A stretch of 64,000 bases of DNA from Bisporella sp. PMI_857 (lineage: Eukaryota; Ascomycota; Leotiomycetes; Helotiales; Helotiaceae): the NCBI GenBank assembly GCA_021307315.1, contig JAJSPD010000034.1, positions 310,001 through 374,000 on the forward strand. The letters run 5' to 3'. The notes below the pieces were generated by a model. It ran no database searches, was not told the DNA's origin, and was given only the letters and a program-made list of their open reading frames with translations. The stretch's first letter is position 1. Each line of letters begins with the position of its first letter. Both the position numbers and the translations under genes were made by a program. Positions 1 to 11,990 of this stretch are shown in pieces.

Positions 1-614
1 CGTAAAGAGTAATTGGTCTAGGCATGATTGTGAATGAGAGCTATATTTAGTGGTTGAATATATCTTTTCATTGACGCTTGATACTAGACCAACAGCCCAG
101 ATTTTTGGCAGTGGGTCTATATACCTATCTGTCACTCGGATATGGACACACTCCCCGCTTCCTCGATGATTGGTAGGCTATCGTCAATTTAGATTGTATA
201 ACTTAATTGGGCGTATTTGTTACATATATCGTACGATTTTCTGTTTGTCATTCTTCAAGTCTAGAATGAGCTTAGAAATATTTCCTAGATTGGACAATCC
301 CCAAGGACTTAACCACAGAATGGGTAACGAAACAAAGCATGAAATAGCCAAAATGAAAGCGTAAAGAGAGGCTTTAAGAAGATTGTATGAAAAAAAAAGA
401 TCTGAGAAGAAGCAAAGCCATTTATGATGGTGGTCACTAATGTGAGGTCGACGCTATTACCATAAACGCTCTTGCCACAGACAAAGGATAGGAGTTATGA
501 GCCACCAAGTAACATATTTTATCCCGGAATCAGGACTAGAGCCCACCTTCAATATATCACAAGATTTGTCACAAATAACTGTCAATATTTCGCGGCCCAA
601 AGTAATATTCCTGC
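1..614. other. Left-edge stretch without a supported gene
   Basis: No reading frame here has a recognisable motif, a convincing start or splice signals joining it to another frame. The sequence is moderately AT-rich with short A-runs (for example around 390-397). It may be the 3' flank or UTR of a gene lying outside the window. Confidence 0.4.
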
Positions 615-920
615 TCACTGAGTCTCATCGTCTTTATGTCTGCTGTTTGAACCAAGTTCTGTCTCGTCACGACCAGTATCCCTCGTCGTCCGCTTCTTTT
701 CGCCGTCGTTGGGTGTCTCTTGCTTTCTGGCATGACTGAGATATATGAGCACAAACCGGGTAGAAGGAGTTGTAGTAATTACAGTACAAAGACCTTCCAT
801 ACTTTTCAAGACAGGCTTGAGAAATATTCCGCCACAGTCCTTGGTTGGCTTCTCGCATTTCTCAAGCTCGTCGCCATTATTGTGGCCGCACTGGGATATC
901 TTGAGGATTTGACGGCACAT
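615..920 (-). CDS. Possible small Cys-containing protein (uncertain)
   Basis: From an ATG at 920 a frame begins MCRQILKISQCGH and continues with a further Cys pair (EKCEKPTKDCGG), stopping at 615 after about 100 residues. The Cys-x(9)-Cys-Gly-His opening resembles small uncharacterised fungal proteins that begin with a Cys...CGH pattern. A second minus frame over 670-830 carries a Cys-rich stretch (YCNYYNSFYPVCAH) that looks equally protein-like, so either a small intron or a frameshift may join the two. I do not recognise a function and cannot fix the exon structure; it may be non-coding. Confidence 0.25.
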   Translation of the reverse strand: MCRQILKISQCGHNNGDELEKCEKPTKDCGGIFLKPVLKSMEGLCTVITTTPSTRFVLIYLSHARKQETPNDGEKKRTTRDTGRDETELGSNSRHKDDETQ

Positions 921-1218
921 AGTGTGAGTTCTGGAAATGGCTGATGCTGGGAGATACACTTTGGCAACAGATAATTCTAATTGAGCCCCACGGGGTTGAG
1001 CTTCCCCAAGAGTATAAAGCCTCTGCAACATGCAGGAGAGGTTGATTAGAAGTGTTTACCCGATGTCTCCATTCTGAGACAGAAACAGAGGCTGCAGACG
1101 GGCTGTGAGCCATTTAAGGTGCGTTGCAAGCTCTTTAATGAGACAGAGGTATGCTTGCAGAGTTCCACATGGACGTAGCAAACCGTCGTCGAGTCCATCG
1201 GGGGTGACCAAAATGCAA

Positions 1219-1908
1219 TCATGAACTGGTGGCGTTTTGCTGCCAGGTCGGTAACACATGTCCTTTCCAGGTCAAAATTACTTCCTTCTCCTTCACATCA
1301 GTGCCGTCATATTTCACCCCTACGCTTATATCTCTCAATCCTTCCTCCTCAGCCTGTTTATTCCAAAGCATCTGTAGGATTTTGCCGCTGGATGTGCAGT
1401 ATACATAACCCATCGGCCATCTGCTTCTTGCAAAGGCTTCCCTCACCCCCTTAGTAGCTGCTCTCTGCGACACCAAAAGCGCAAGTACACCAGAGCCTCT
1501 CCATCCTTGAGGAGCTCCAATGAAGGATCCTTCCAGCTCACGGGTGTTTGCTGTCCCATTTCCATTGCTGGAGGCTTTGCATTGTATGATGACTTTTAAA
1601 GGCTGGGGAAGAGAGGGTATAGCCCAGGTTCCAAGAAGATCAATGCCATAATCATTACTTCCTCCTATTCGCTTTAGTGACATTCCCCACTGGTGCAACG
1701 CCTCCTGGACAGTATATTCAAAGTGAGTTCCTATGTAGACATTTGAGTTAGGATCTAGCTTGATTCGAGAAGCATGTTCCTTGAAGCTGTGTAAATCATG
1801 ATGATGTGGTCTGCGCTGGGCTTCGTCCGCAAGCACGTTTGCCGAAAACTTCCTAACTGATTGCTGAGCTGCGCGGACAACCCGTAATGAAGGACATGCT
1901 GATAGCAT
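1219..1908 (-). CDS. RRG7: RRG7-like mitochondrial protein (required for respiratory growth, DUF2034)
   Basis: A 229-residue single-exon protein. The ATG at 1908 is chosen because the open frame further upstream has no other ATG. The N-terminus is rich in Arg, Ser and Ala without acidic residues (SLRVVRAAQQSVRKFSANVL), as for a mitochondrial presequence. The body carries the DUF2034 signature: GTHFEYTV, then RIGGSNDYGIDLLGTW, then VIIQCKASS. The Asp...Gln-x-Lys arrangement is that of restriction-endonuclease-like folds, so a nuclease-like fold is likely; the yeast family member is needed for respiratory growth but its reaction is not established. It diverges from MED21 with about 250 bp between the starts. 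Confidence 0.8.
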   Translation of the reverse strand: MLSACPSLRVVRAAQQSVRKFSANVLADEAQRRPHHHDLHSFKEHASRIKLDPNSNVYIGTHFEYTVQEALHQWGMSLKRIGGSNDYGIDLLGTWAIPSLPQPLKVIIQCKASSNGNGTANTRELEGSFIGAPQGWRGSGVLALLVSQRAATKGVREAFARSRWPMGYVYCTSSGKILQMLWNKQAEEEGLRDISVGVKYDGTDVKEKEVILTWKGHVLPTWQQNATSS

Positions 1909-2158
1909 GGAGATTCCTGTGGTGTGATGCACAGGCAATCAAGCGCAGTGGTCATGTCCGTGGGAAGGGAATATTCAAGATTGTGAACAAACGAAGGAAT
2001 TTCCTTTGGCTTAGAATTATGCAAGGCTGATGCAGAGTGATTGATTGGTAGGAAAAGCAAGGGCCAATAGATTACACATAATGCCAGGCCTGCCGCCAAG
2101 AGCACTTAGGTTTGTCAGCCTTGTCAAGAAGCCGACCTCAAGAACAACCACAGTAACG

Positions 2159-2697
2159 ATGGCAGATAGACTTTCCCAGCTCCAGGAAGCTGTTGATGAT
2201 GTAGGTTGATTTCATCCGATCAACGGATCCTGTTGTCATGCTTATACCTCATAGTTTGCAAATCAATCGGTGGCAGCTCTTTACCATGTCATTAAGCACC
2301 ATGACTACAAAAAGCTGAGCGTAACAGACGCTATACGAGAGGAAATAAAGAAAGACGGGGAGCCAGAGAAGTTGCCAGAGAGTTTGTTATCCATTCTTCT
2401 GTATGCAACATCTGGACAATGACTAACGAATAATTAGTCGAGCCTCAAGATGCAGACGTATTTAGAGCGTCTCAAAAGGAGTTATCGCGAGACCTCATTA
2501 TCAAAGAGCAACAGATCGAATATCTGGTCTCGGTACTCCCTGGTCTGACAAATAGTGAGAAGGAACAAGAGGAGACCATTCGACAGTTAGAGAAGGAGCT
2601 TCAGGCTGAGGAAATCAAGCGCAGGAGAGCTGTTAAGGAGAGAGACGCTGCATTGGCTAAGTTAGAGAACGTCATACGAAGCATCCAGCGACCTTAA
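2159..2697 (+). CDS. MED21: Mediator complex subunit 21
   Basis: Three exons, 2159-2200, 2255-2381 and 2438-2697, join in phase to give 142 residues. The start [14 protein letters not shown] followed by [17 protein letters not shown] is the conserved Med21/Srb7 N-terminus. The C-terminal half is a continuous coiled coil ([15 protein letters not shown], then Glu/Lys/Arg heptads ending SIQRP), the part that pairs with Med7 in the Mediator middle module, which links activators to RNA polymerase II in the nucleus. Intron 1 is 54 nt (GTAGGT...ATAG). Intron 2 is 56 nt with donor GTTTGT; the tempting GTATGC donor at 2401 would put exon 3 out of frame. It shares a short divergent promoter with the RRG7 gene. 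Confidence 0.9.
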
Positions 2698-3038
2698 AGC
2701 CTGAGGAATTTATTTAGGAAGCTGGCGTTTTGGGATTTGGAGATACCCATTGATGAATTATGACTAATCATACTTAACTTACTCTGCGTAAGCTGGAAGG
2801 GGATGAACTCTAGAGGCTGATTGATATGTGTCATTGGAAGGTTTTATCACGAAGAGGAAGATACATCTCTGCTTATATCCCAAGAGCAGTCGGCCATGTC
2901 CCATATATATTGTGGTCCTAGATTGTTTACAAAAAGGCTTACGTGAAGTATGAACCAAACACCACAGCATCTTCCTCTAATCTATCTATGCATATCATCT
3001 AAGCAAGTCTGAACTCCAAGTTGCCGTATATTATAAAC
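2698..3038. other. Convergent spacer between MED21 and the HAD hydrolase
   Basis: 3' flanks of two convergent genes. I see no gene, repeat or RNA in it. Confidence 0.5.
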
Positions 3039-3877
3039 TCATGTCTTGAAAAACTGTGGGAACAGCGATCTTAGGTCCTCTAAGTGCCGTGCCCGGTACT
3101 TGCAACACATTTCTGTTGGTAATGGATCTCCTGCCTCTACAAGGTGAGTGGTGTGCCACCCAAGTTCTTGGGCTTTGGCACAGTTCAAAGCCGAGTCATC
3201 TAAGGGGGTGTTAGAGCTGATCACATAAGGAACAAATCACCTGCCTATGAAATAGCACTTGTCAAAGTCCGTGATTCCAGCTTGACTCATTGCTTTTGCA
3301 AACATCTTTGGGTGCGGCTTGCATAGCATAACTGGCTCGGCATAATCACAGAATGTCATCCCCTCAAACAAATCCTGAATCCCAAGCAAGCGCACTACAC
3401 GCTCCCCGTGCGTTTTATAGGCGTTAGTAAAAAGCCAAAGCTTGACTTTGGTCTTGTCTATATCCTCGAGTAACTTCCGCAGTTGAGGGTCTGGAAATAT
3501 AATAGACTCAAGCGGCAATGCGTCGTCGACTTGTTGATTGTATTCTAATGGGTTGATCTTATGGTGCCGTACCAAACCTTCAATTGCTAGACCATAGGTT
3601 TTATAATACTCCATATGAAGCTTGTACGCATCTTCTCGAGTTAACTCAAGGTGCTTAATAAAATATTGGTCTATAAGCTCGCTCATATGATGATGGACTT
3701 TCTTGCCTTTAAAACTCCGTTAGAAAGTATTAGCTAAATAGTTATCAGTAGACTCACTTTTAGGATAAAGCTATAGTTCATGGATACGTTAGTTGCTGAT
3801 TTTGTTCCGCTGAGAAATTACTCTTGACTTACACAGTTGTCAATATCAAAAAAGAATACGGGTCTTGTGTCAGTCAT
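3039..3877 (-). CDS. SDT1: HAD-family pyrimidine 5'-nucleotidase (SDT1/PHM8 type)
   Basis: Four exons on the minus strand: 3877-3833, 3770-3758 (13 nt), 3706-3245 and 3199-3039. They read MTDTRPVFFFDIDNC, LYPK, SKKVHHHMSELIDQYF, and so on. All HAD motifs are present: FFFDIDNCLY (nucleophile Asp11 and Asp13), the WLFTNA threonine, the CKPHP lysine and, after splicing, FIDDSALN. The family removes phosphate from pyrimidine nucleotides such as UMP and CMP, usually in the cytosol. The last intron (3200-3244, 45 nt) has a GC donor (GCAGGT): only this junction restores FIDDS, while the nearby GT gives a 24-nt intron or a stop. The 13-nt exon 2 is unusually small. Substrate is inferred from family only. 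Confidence 0.83.
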
Positions 3878-4263
3878 TACTGTCTGAGGATACCGGCTGA
3901 AGATATTTGCAGCTCTTAATTTTGATATGAACCTCCTCAGTCAACGGCACTATTATATGCGTTGGAAATTCAGGAGAATGCTGAATAATTATTTTGAATG
4001 TAGAGGTATGTAGGAGTGACTCGTTCGGTCAATCAACCATCTGGGTATCCAATGACTTAATCGCGGGACCCGCTTTTAATTTATCATTGGAAGGCTGGGT
4101 TCGCGACTAACACCTCGTCTGGTCTCAGCAACAAAAAAAAACATTTCTTTACCACCTCGCACCAGCCATTCTCTACTAGCATCTGCAAAATACTTGCTTT
4201 GCTTTCTAAGCCTTTAAAGTAGTGTTTGCTCTGCTGTTAGGACTAACTTGCAGTTGCTCTATC
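3878..4263. promoter_or_regulatory. Divergent intergenic region with a probable 5'-UTR intron end
   Basis: Shared upstream region of the HAD gene (-) and the next gene (+). Close to the plus start the sequence GACTAACTTGCAG (4241-4253) is a classic branch site plus acceptor, so the plus gene probably has a 5'-UTR intron ending at 4253, ten bases before the ATG at 4264. Confidence 0.5.
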
Positions 4264-6985
4264 ATGGCCCAAGGGGCTATTGCCTCGGTGCTGTCGACAA
4301 ATGGTGTCGCGATGATTAGTCCAGAAGAGCTCCATGAGATCTTGGAGTACGAGAAGATCATCAAGTTCAGAGATGATGTCTTTGCTGGGATACATCCCAC
4401 GGTCAAATTACCTGCGCACTTTGCTGCGATACAAACGAATACCGCTCGACAAGAAATCTCTCCGAGTTCCTCAACAGCTCGTATAGACGCGCCTGCGCAG
4501 CGACCATCAGCGCCTCGCGATGTACAATCGCTGGGATCCAACAATAAGTCACCAAATAATTCTCGTAACGGCACAGGAGGGTTTGGGCAGATGGGTTCTA
4601 GATCAGAGATTAATCCTATATTATTGGAGAAATCTGACGATCTTATCAAAGCTGAAATACAACTACAAAGACAAAGGCTCGAAAGATCACTAAGAGAACA
4701 GATTGAGCATCAGCGTGTGTTGGCAAAGGCTATGTACCAAACATCCGAGTCCCTCCCTGATTTTGACCTGGCAGAAGTCCTGTCCAAAGCTCTTGCAATC
4801 GTTCATCCTTCCACTTCTACAGACTTAGAACAGTCCGTAGAACCTTCTGCCTCTGATTCTTTTGATGACAACACTTTCTATTCAAGCCAGCATGACACCC
4901 CTGAGTTAGCTAGCCCTTTGCAGGGGCAGAGAGAAGCTGTAACTGAAAAGCAATCTCATGGCCTGGTGCCGTATAACAAGACTTCTGCTGGTGTGTATAA
5001 TACACAAGCGCAAGGCAGAGATCAAGATGTGGTAATGACTGGTGCTTTGCTATCTGTGAATAACTATACAGCAACTCAAGACCACCCGCATGCTCATGAA
5101 GTACCCGCACAGAAGAATGATCATAGTACAGTTTCAGAAAAAGGCCATGGTAACTCAGACAGAGGTAGCTCAACAGAGCAGAACTCTAACAGCGCAAGAC
5201 AACAGGCGGTCAGGGTTAGTAAATCCTCACCTTTTGAAAAGGCCGTCATAGCCACTTATTCATCTACAGATCATTAACCATGTCCAGAATCAGAATACGA
5301 CCAAGAGTGTTCTTCAGCACCCGTTCGATCAGGATGCTATATCTCCTCTTGTTCGTGCACACAACCTATCTCCATTTGCACCGCAAGCTGCCCGCGTTTC
5401 TCCGCTGGCCACGTCGAGAGATCCTCCCATTATCCGCGAATCCCATCTCGTTGAAGATATTCCCCCAGCACAAGTCACTGCTCTTCGCCAGGCGCAGTCT
5501 GGAAACTCAAGTACAAATAGTTCACCTAGGCGGCTGAATCGGTCAGAGATGCGAGCCGAAAATAAAGCGGCGAAGAAGGAGAAGAGTAAGAAGCGCAAAT
5601 CTGCTATGAATGACAATGGTGATAGGCCGGACTCGCCGTACATCAAACCAGAACCTGGATCTCCTTCACCTTTTGCAGTGGTGCCTTTACCACGACCGAA
5701 CAAGAGACAACGGCAATATGCAGCGGAGCTTAATTACGATGAGCCGGCAGAACAAGTTCGGGAACGAGTTTCTGAGAGATACAACGACGGCCCAGCAATG
5801 GGGATCTACGAAGAACGATATGTAGCGGAGCCGCGTCGACCAGGTCCGATATATCAACGTATAGAACCAGAGGCAGGTCGTTACCGAAGAGTTCCTAGTG
5901 GTGCGCAATACGGTGAAGAAAGTGATTACCATCGTGTTGCTAATAATGAGCACTACTCAAGACAAATCGATTCTCCATCTTCTAGCACTGTTCCTTATGC
6001 CCAAGGCGAAATGCGCCCTGTTAGAGCTACATCTCGAGCAGTGATGGATCGAAGATTCCATGAAGAACCCATATATTATAGAGACCCTGTCTCGCGAGCT
6101 AGTGTGCGTCCTGAGACAAACCGTGAACAGTCTAGGTCTCCTGTTATACGTGAGAGACGATCTCCCATTCTCATGGGACCTCCTCGGCGACCAATGCGGA
6201 TTGTCATAGACGAGCATGGCCGTGAGTATATTGATCCAACACCGCTACCAGTTATGCGGCAATCTGTAGCACCACAACCCAGATATCGAGACCAAGACAT
6301 CATTTACGAAAGAGCTCCACTCAGATCAGTTTCTAGCCGAGCCCCAATGGATACTTTTGAAGAAGATGGAGTCATTTATAGAAAACAGACTCCTCCATTG
6401 ACAACACCTCGACGAGTTGTAACACAGCCAGAATATGCCATGCCTCCAGAGTATCGTTCTTATCGTCAACGAGAGTACTCAGTTCGACCTATGGGGCCGC
6501 CTGGTGAAGCCCCGACGCGTGCTCCAGCTGCAGGTCAATTGAGCCATTTTGAGGAAGGCCCGCGAGAGTACATGTCAAGAGCGCCGAGCATTCGCCCAGA
6601 ACCACCAGCTCGGAGTCAGTACGAGGAAGCTCCAAGAGAATACATAAGTCGGGCTCCAAGTGTTCGACCCCCAGAGCCAATTAGATATGAGATGCCAAGG
6701 GAGCATGTCGGTAGATTACAAAGCGTACGTCCAGAGGCACCACCACGAGAGTATGCTGCTAGTGTTCGGCCTGAAGCCTACCGTGAGATCCTCACTCGGC
6801 CGCCACGAGAATATAGCGTTCGCCCAGATCACTATATACAGCGAGAACCAGTTTCGACGATGGAAGGCTACTACGAGGAAGTCCCTCGAGGAAGACCAAC
6901 GGAAGTCATTTACGAACGGCCAAGAGCTAGAGAAGCGTCGGTGGTGGTGTATGCAGATGATGCTAGGAGAGAAGTGTATAGATAA
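4264..6985 (+). CDS. Unknown disordered protein with Arg-Glu-Tyr/Pro repeats
   Basis: Two exons, 4264-5214 and 5288-6985, joined in phase 0 across a 73-nt intron (GTTAGT...CCAG), give about 882 residues. Residues 1-45 form the only compact-looking part (ISPEELHEILEYEKIIKF). A helical, charged segment (LQRQRLERSLREQIEHQRVL) follows near residue 140. The middle holds a basic nuclear-localisation-like run (KKEKSKKRKS). The last 300 residues are low-complexity Arg/Pro/Tyr/Glu with repeats of the type REYxSRAPSxRPE (about 6540-6860). I do not recognise the family; length, composition and basic patches suggest a nuclear or RNA-associated scaffold, but that is inference. The start at 4264 is preferred because the frame upstream has no ATG and a likely intron end precedes it. 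Confidence 0.75.
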
Positions 6986-7996
6986 GGATATGTATGGTCA
7001 GGAGAAAGGTTGCTTGGAAGCGTCCTGTTGACTGTATTGGAGGATGCTACAAGGACCCATTAGCACTTCCAAGTAAGGTAAGACTCATGAGAGCGAACTG
7101 TAATATAAACTGAATATAATTCGTAGCACCTAAATTTAATTCTTAATAGCAGTTATGTACTTTTCGGTGTCTACCTTTAAATAACTAGAACAGAAGGTAA
7201 CCACCCGGCATATTTCTTAAACCGAAGTGACCGGCCACTTCCGAACAGGCATAACATAATTTCTATTTAAACGCATTACTGTATTGTTCTGTAAGACTTT
7301 GGGAAGATCATCATAATTTTCACTGCATTTGGTTAGGAATCTAGTATGAGACCGTTTCACGGGGGACTCGGATGCCACACATTCCCCAAGGAGGTTGAGT
7401 GTTCTAGACCCGAGACCGATTTACTGGCCGGTGTGTATGCAGGTTTAGGATGTCTGTCCACGTAGGGCAATAAAATGAATATGACACTTGGGGTGTATGG
7501 ATCACCGAAGTCAACGAGGTAGCTTGCGAGAGCTTATCAATAACTGACTTTCCCAAGGATCAAGGTTTTCCTGGATGTGAAGCTTTCCTGGTTTCTGCAT
7601 CAAACGATTCGTACGGTTCTGAGATATATCCTCCTTCACCATCAAGACAAATGTACTGTATTAGAATTAGTGATCGGATATCTAGCAAAGCAAAAATTCA
7701 ATCAAATTACCATGCTCATTCTTTTGCTTGAGACATTCTCTGCCCTGGACCGGGCAATTACCACGCCAAGGCCTCTCAACAACTTGCCTTGCCTGACTTA
7801 AGTGACTCGCTTGGAACACAAACCAGCAGTGAACCTCGAAATCGCTTACGTTATACCATGAAGAACACAGCACTGACCTTTAGGTACCTCACGCTTACCT
7901 CGCCGCCCTTCCATTCTTATCTACACAACTCTACCACCCCCCCAACCACACGACCTACCTCAACTTGGGGTACGAGTGTCATTGCAAGCAGCAATC
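6986..7996. other. Spacer upstream of the KH-protein gene
   Basis: About 1 kb without a supported gene. Its last part (roughly 7900-7990, CT/CA-rich, with a run of C at 7938-7944) looks like promoter and 5' leader of the KH gene. No RNA gene or mobile element was seen. Confidence 0.45.
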
Positions 7997-10900
7997 ATGA
8001 GGCAGTTTAGAGACAGGATGGTCGGCCAGAGCTTTGGCATGTCACGGCCAAATCCGACCATGAACTTGGCTTCTATGAACCCCCAGAACAAGGTGCTGGC
8101 CCATTCCCCGTCATTGTCACCATCGACAAAAGATTTGCCTATTCACTATTCATTCAACGTGCCATTTGCTTCTGATCTTGCTGGCCCCAATACGGAAGAC
8201 ATTCTCTACGCAACGAAAGATGCAGTACTTCGTTGGACACATCCTGAGGACGCGCCGGATGATGTGCCGATATACGAATTGCCAGTACACGCTCAGAATG
8301 TGCTGGCGCTGAGGAAGCTTTGTCAAGTCCTCTCGAATAGTGTACAGCCCGTAGAAGCACACGTCAAGTCAACAGAGCCAAAGAGGGTCAAGGGCCAAGT
8401 TACAACTGTATCTCTTTCCGGACCACCGGATCTGGTTCATAAGGCTAGGGAGAAGATATTGAACGACACCCCCCTGGCGCTGGTATGAACTATGCTATCT
8501 AAATTGCAATTAAGGTGCTAACAAGTCTTTAGCGTTGCACGGTCGTTGATATCGATGGTGAGCTAGTCATTGATAGTGCTGCCACAGCACTCAAATCGTC
8601 CGTAGTCGATCACTTGGATAAGATAGGAGAGTTCTGTGGTGTGGATATCTTTCTACTTGGTCCAAAGTTTGCATCCCTTGCAGATGGACTGAACCCGACT
8701 GGAGAGGCCGGGCGTGATCAAAGATGGAGGGTAGCTATCTACGGAGATATGGAGAGTGCAGAGCACGCAAAGACGCGAGTCTTGATTTTCATTGATACCT
8801 TGGTTAGTATTATCACAAATTTAATATCTTAGCTGATATTAACGCATCATTAGCTTGGAAGAATCGCGGATGGAACAATGCTGGAGCTTTCTTTACACAC
8901 AGTTGTATGCGGCCGTTCTCGAAAGAACATCAAGCTGATCGAATCGGCTACGAACACAGCCATCTATTTCCCACCGCCATGCTCTCGACTATCTGCCTAC
9001 TGTCCTAAAGGAGCTCAACGACGGAATGCGGAGGAGATTTTTATCACTGGTGAAAATACGCAAAGCATCGCAATGGCAAAACAAAAGCTACATGAGCTTG
9101 CAAGCCGCACGAGACTCTTTATGAAAGATGCACATGTTGCAGCTGCTAAAATCGATGCCATTATTCTGACTAGACTCGACAAGGTCCGCAAGATTATGGA
9201 GACAAATGGCACATTCATACAATTCCCGTCACTCGCGTCGAACTACAGTACAATCAGAATACAAGGTGTTGAAGGCCTCCACGTAGAACGTACTGTGAGA
9301 GATATCATGTCTCTTGTAGGTTATTCGACTTCGTTAATAACTGAAAATTTTGCTAACAAAAAACAGACAGGGCAGTTCTACAGTGCCTCATGGTGGATTC
9401 AACAAGCTGACACTATGGCCCGTCCATCTCCAACAGAAATTCGCACCATGCTGTCTGACATCTGTGCAAATTCTGATGCGGATGTGTCTCTTGATAATCT
9501 GACTTTCAACATCACAGGTGCTGATGATGCGGTGAAGGACGCTTTGATGGTCATATCCGAGATCAAGTTCGTCAGCCGATCCCAGTACCAAATCCGAGTC
9601 AAGATTGAATTAGCAAACGAACATAAAGAATTTGTCAGCGGCAAGAAGAACGGCAAAATCAACAAGATCATGGGCCAGAGCAGTGTACAGATTATCTTCG
9701 ATGGCTTCAATGAGTACAACTTCAACATTGATGTGTGTGGTGGGAACTATGAAGCAATGAAATCAGGCTTGTCCCTCGTGGAACAAGAAATGCCAGCATC
9801 TATTTCGTTTCACGTTCCGGACCAATACCACAAGCGTATCATAGGCATTGGTGGTCAGCACATTCAGAGAATTATGAAGAAACATTCTGTTTTCGTCAAA
9901 TTCTCCAATGCAATGGATCGAGGCGGTGTTGGTCGAGAGGATGATGATATCAAGGTTGATAACGTCATCTGTCGTACGCCTGCCAGAAACGCACAAAATT
10001 TGGAATTGGTCAAATCAGAGATTCTCGATATGGTTGACAGAGCGGATTCCGAATTCACAAGTCAGACCGTCGATGTGGATTACTTGTACCATAGACAGCT
10101 AATTGCTCGCCTTGATCGACTCGAGGAGCTTGAGAAAAAGTGGAACTGCAAGATCACCTTCCCAAGCACAGAACAAGCTAGCAATATTGTAACTATATCT
10201 GGTCCCGAATGGCAGGTGCCTCACTGCGTCGACGAATTCCTTGGCTTGGTGCCAGCAGAGCACCCGCTAGTCCTAGCCAGTACCCCAGACCTTGTTCGTT
10301 TCCTCAATGCTGAGGAGTTTAAGAATGATTTGGTTCCGAAACTCAAGGCTCAGTACGAGGTAGAGGTTCAAACTCTTCAAGACGAGAATGAGCGTACAGA
10401 GGATGGTGGTCCCACAGTGACGCTGCTCTGGACCTTCACACGCAACAATGCGGGAGGAGTGCGGGATGCCTTTGAATTTTTAACCACCAATCTTGCCTCT
10501 GCGGGGGTGGAATTCACCATTGTCAAAGGCAATTTACCTCGACCAAAGTCTGATTCTTTCGAGGAATCTCTACAATACTTTGACTCCAAGCTTCTTCAAC
10601 ACGCCCCTGTGTCAACTGATTCGCCAACAAAGGCATCCTTCACTGAGGATGTGGTGCGTGAAAGGAGCACAATTTTTGATAAATTACGAAAACCGGGTAG
10701 CATGTCTTCAATTTCATCGTTTCTCGATCGTCGCAAGAATAGCTCAAACTCTCCTGGCGGCTCCTTATTCAAGTTGGGCTCTAGCAATGTCTCCAAGTCC
10801 TCTTTGATTTCCATCGAGTCTACCAGAAGCTTCAATGCCGACCGCAATCCATGGAACGACAGTGGCGTCAATTTGGCAGATGACGATACCACTCCATGGC

Positions 10901-11088
10901 CAACCCGGCAATTCGGCACTAATGGCAGTGGTATTGGCGCTGACCACAAGCCTTCTCAACTTCATCAACATCCAGGCGATGTTACGCCTAGGCACACAAT
11001 GCGCGGGTCGACCGATTCCGGTCGACCATCAACATCTCATTCTACAAACTCTGGATACCCGGGCCCTATTGGTGGCCCACTTCGTTAA
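7997..11088 (+). CDS. Multi-KH-domain RNA-binding protein
   Basis: Exons 7997-8482, 8533-8802, 8854-9315 and 9367-11088 join in phase to give 979 residues. Several type-I KH modules follow one another. The clearest has the GxxG loop in HKRIIGIGGQHIQRIMKK (about 9830-9880) and another has VCGRSRKNIKLIES (about 8905). Less typical copies lie around EFVSGKKNGKINKIMG and in the first exon. The last 180 residues are Ser/Pro-rich and disordered. KH repeats bind single-stranded RNA, so a cytoplasmic post-transcriptional regulator is likely; orthologues occur throughout filamentous fungi but I cannot give a name. The intron at 9316-9366 is 51 nt and stop-free, so retention would add 17 residues; removing it restores the compact join MSL-TGQFYSASWWI. 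Confidence 0.83.
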
Positions 11089-11990
11089 ATGATACCAGTT
11101 TCCCTATCTCCTTGCATGCTACAGTACATTGGCTGGATATACCCTGGCGCCTCACAATACCCAATTGACTATGTTGCTTTGATTTGCTACTTTCGGTTTT
11201 CCTGTTATATTTTCCTTTGCTCCACGTGTTATCCATTTGAGAGAAAAGCGGTCTGCGCCAGACTTCAAAAGAACAATTATAGAAAAAGCGTGCTGTCGCG
11301 CATATGAAAAGAGGAAATACCAATTTGCTTTAATCTGTTATGGCCGTCGGCGTGGGATACAATGGCTCTGTGTTCTCTGCTTTTTGTTGGGCGGTCAGTT
11401 AGGGATGATGGATTGAGTCAGGCTTTGGTGGGAAAAGGCAGAGGGAATTGGGCAAGGAATGAATGATGGGAGGATTGGACGGACTGTGGGTGTGAACTTA
11501 TGATACCCATGCAATGCATAGAGAGAATGCAAAAGCGTTATTTGAGGAATCAAAAATGGCAGTGACTCAATGACTACATGCAAGATGTTTGGGGGCTTTT
11601 TGTTGATTTACTTTGATCTTTGCTGATTGTGCTCAACAGGGGAAATCTCAAAAAAGAACATTAGTGCTACCTTGAATCCATGATGCTCAGCAGGCATGAA
11701 GGTCTGTTTTGTGATAAGGAGGAATAGTTGCTATTATAAATGTTAACGGGTCCTATGTTAGGTTGAGATTAGTGGGTGTTCTGAAATCTACCCCGATTCT
11801 TACGCCGAGACGTTATGCCGAACGCCGCGACCTCGAACACCGCTATTTGAAATCAACCTCTCCTCTCAACTCCTTCAACCCGAGTTAAGAGATGGACTAC
11901 AAACATATTATCTATACTCGGACTACACTGGTATTTGCCTTATGATAGTGACCGGCAACGGAATTGAACGTGTCGGGTTTGTGGTTGACT
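11089..11990. other. Spacer between KH gene and Zn2Cys6 gene
   Basis: Contains the 3' flank of the KH gene and the promoter of the regulator. No gene, tRNA or repeat was recognised. Confidence 0.45.

Noticed and set aside
2401..2437. GTATGC at 2401 as donor of MED21 intron 2
   Set aside because: Good-looking site, but it puts exon 3 in a frame with an early stop; the donor at 2382 restores the conserved frame.
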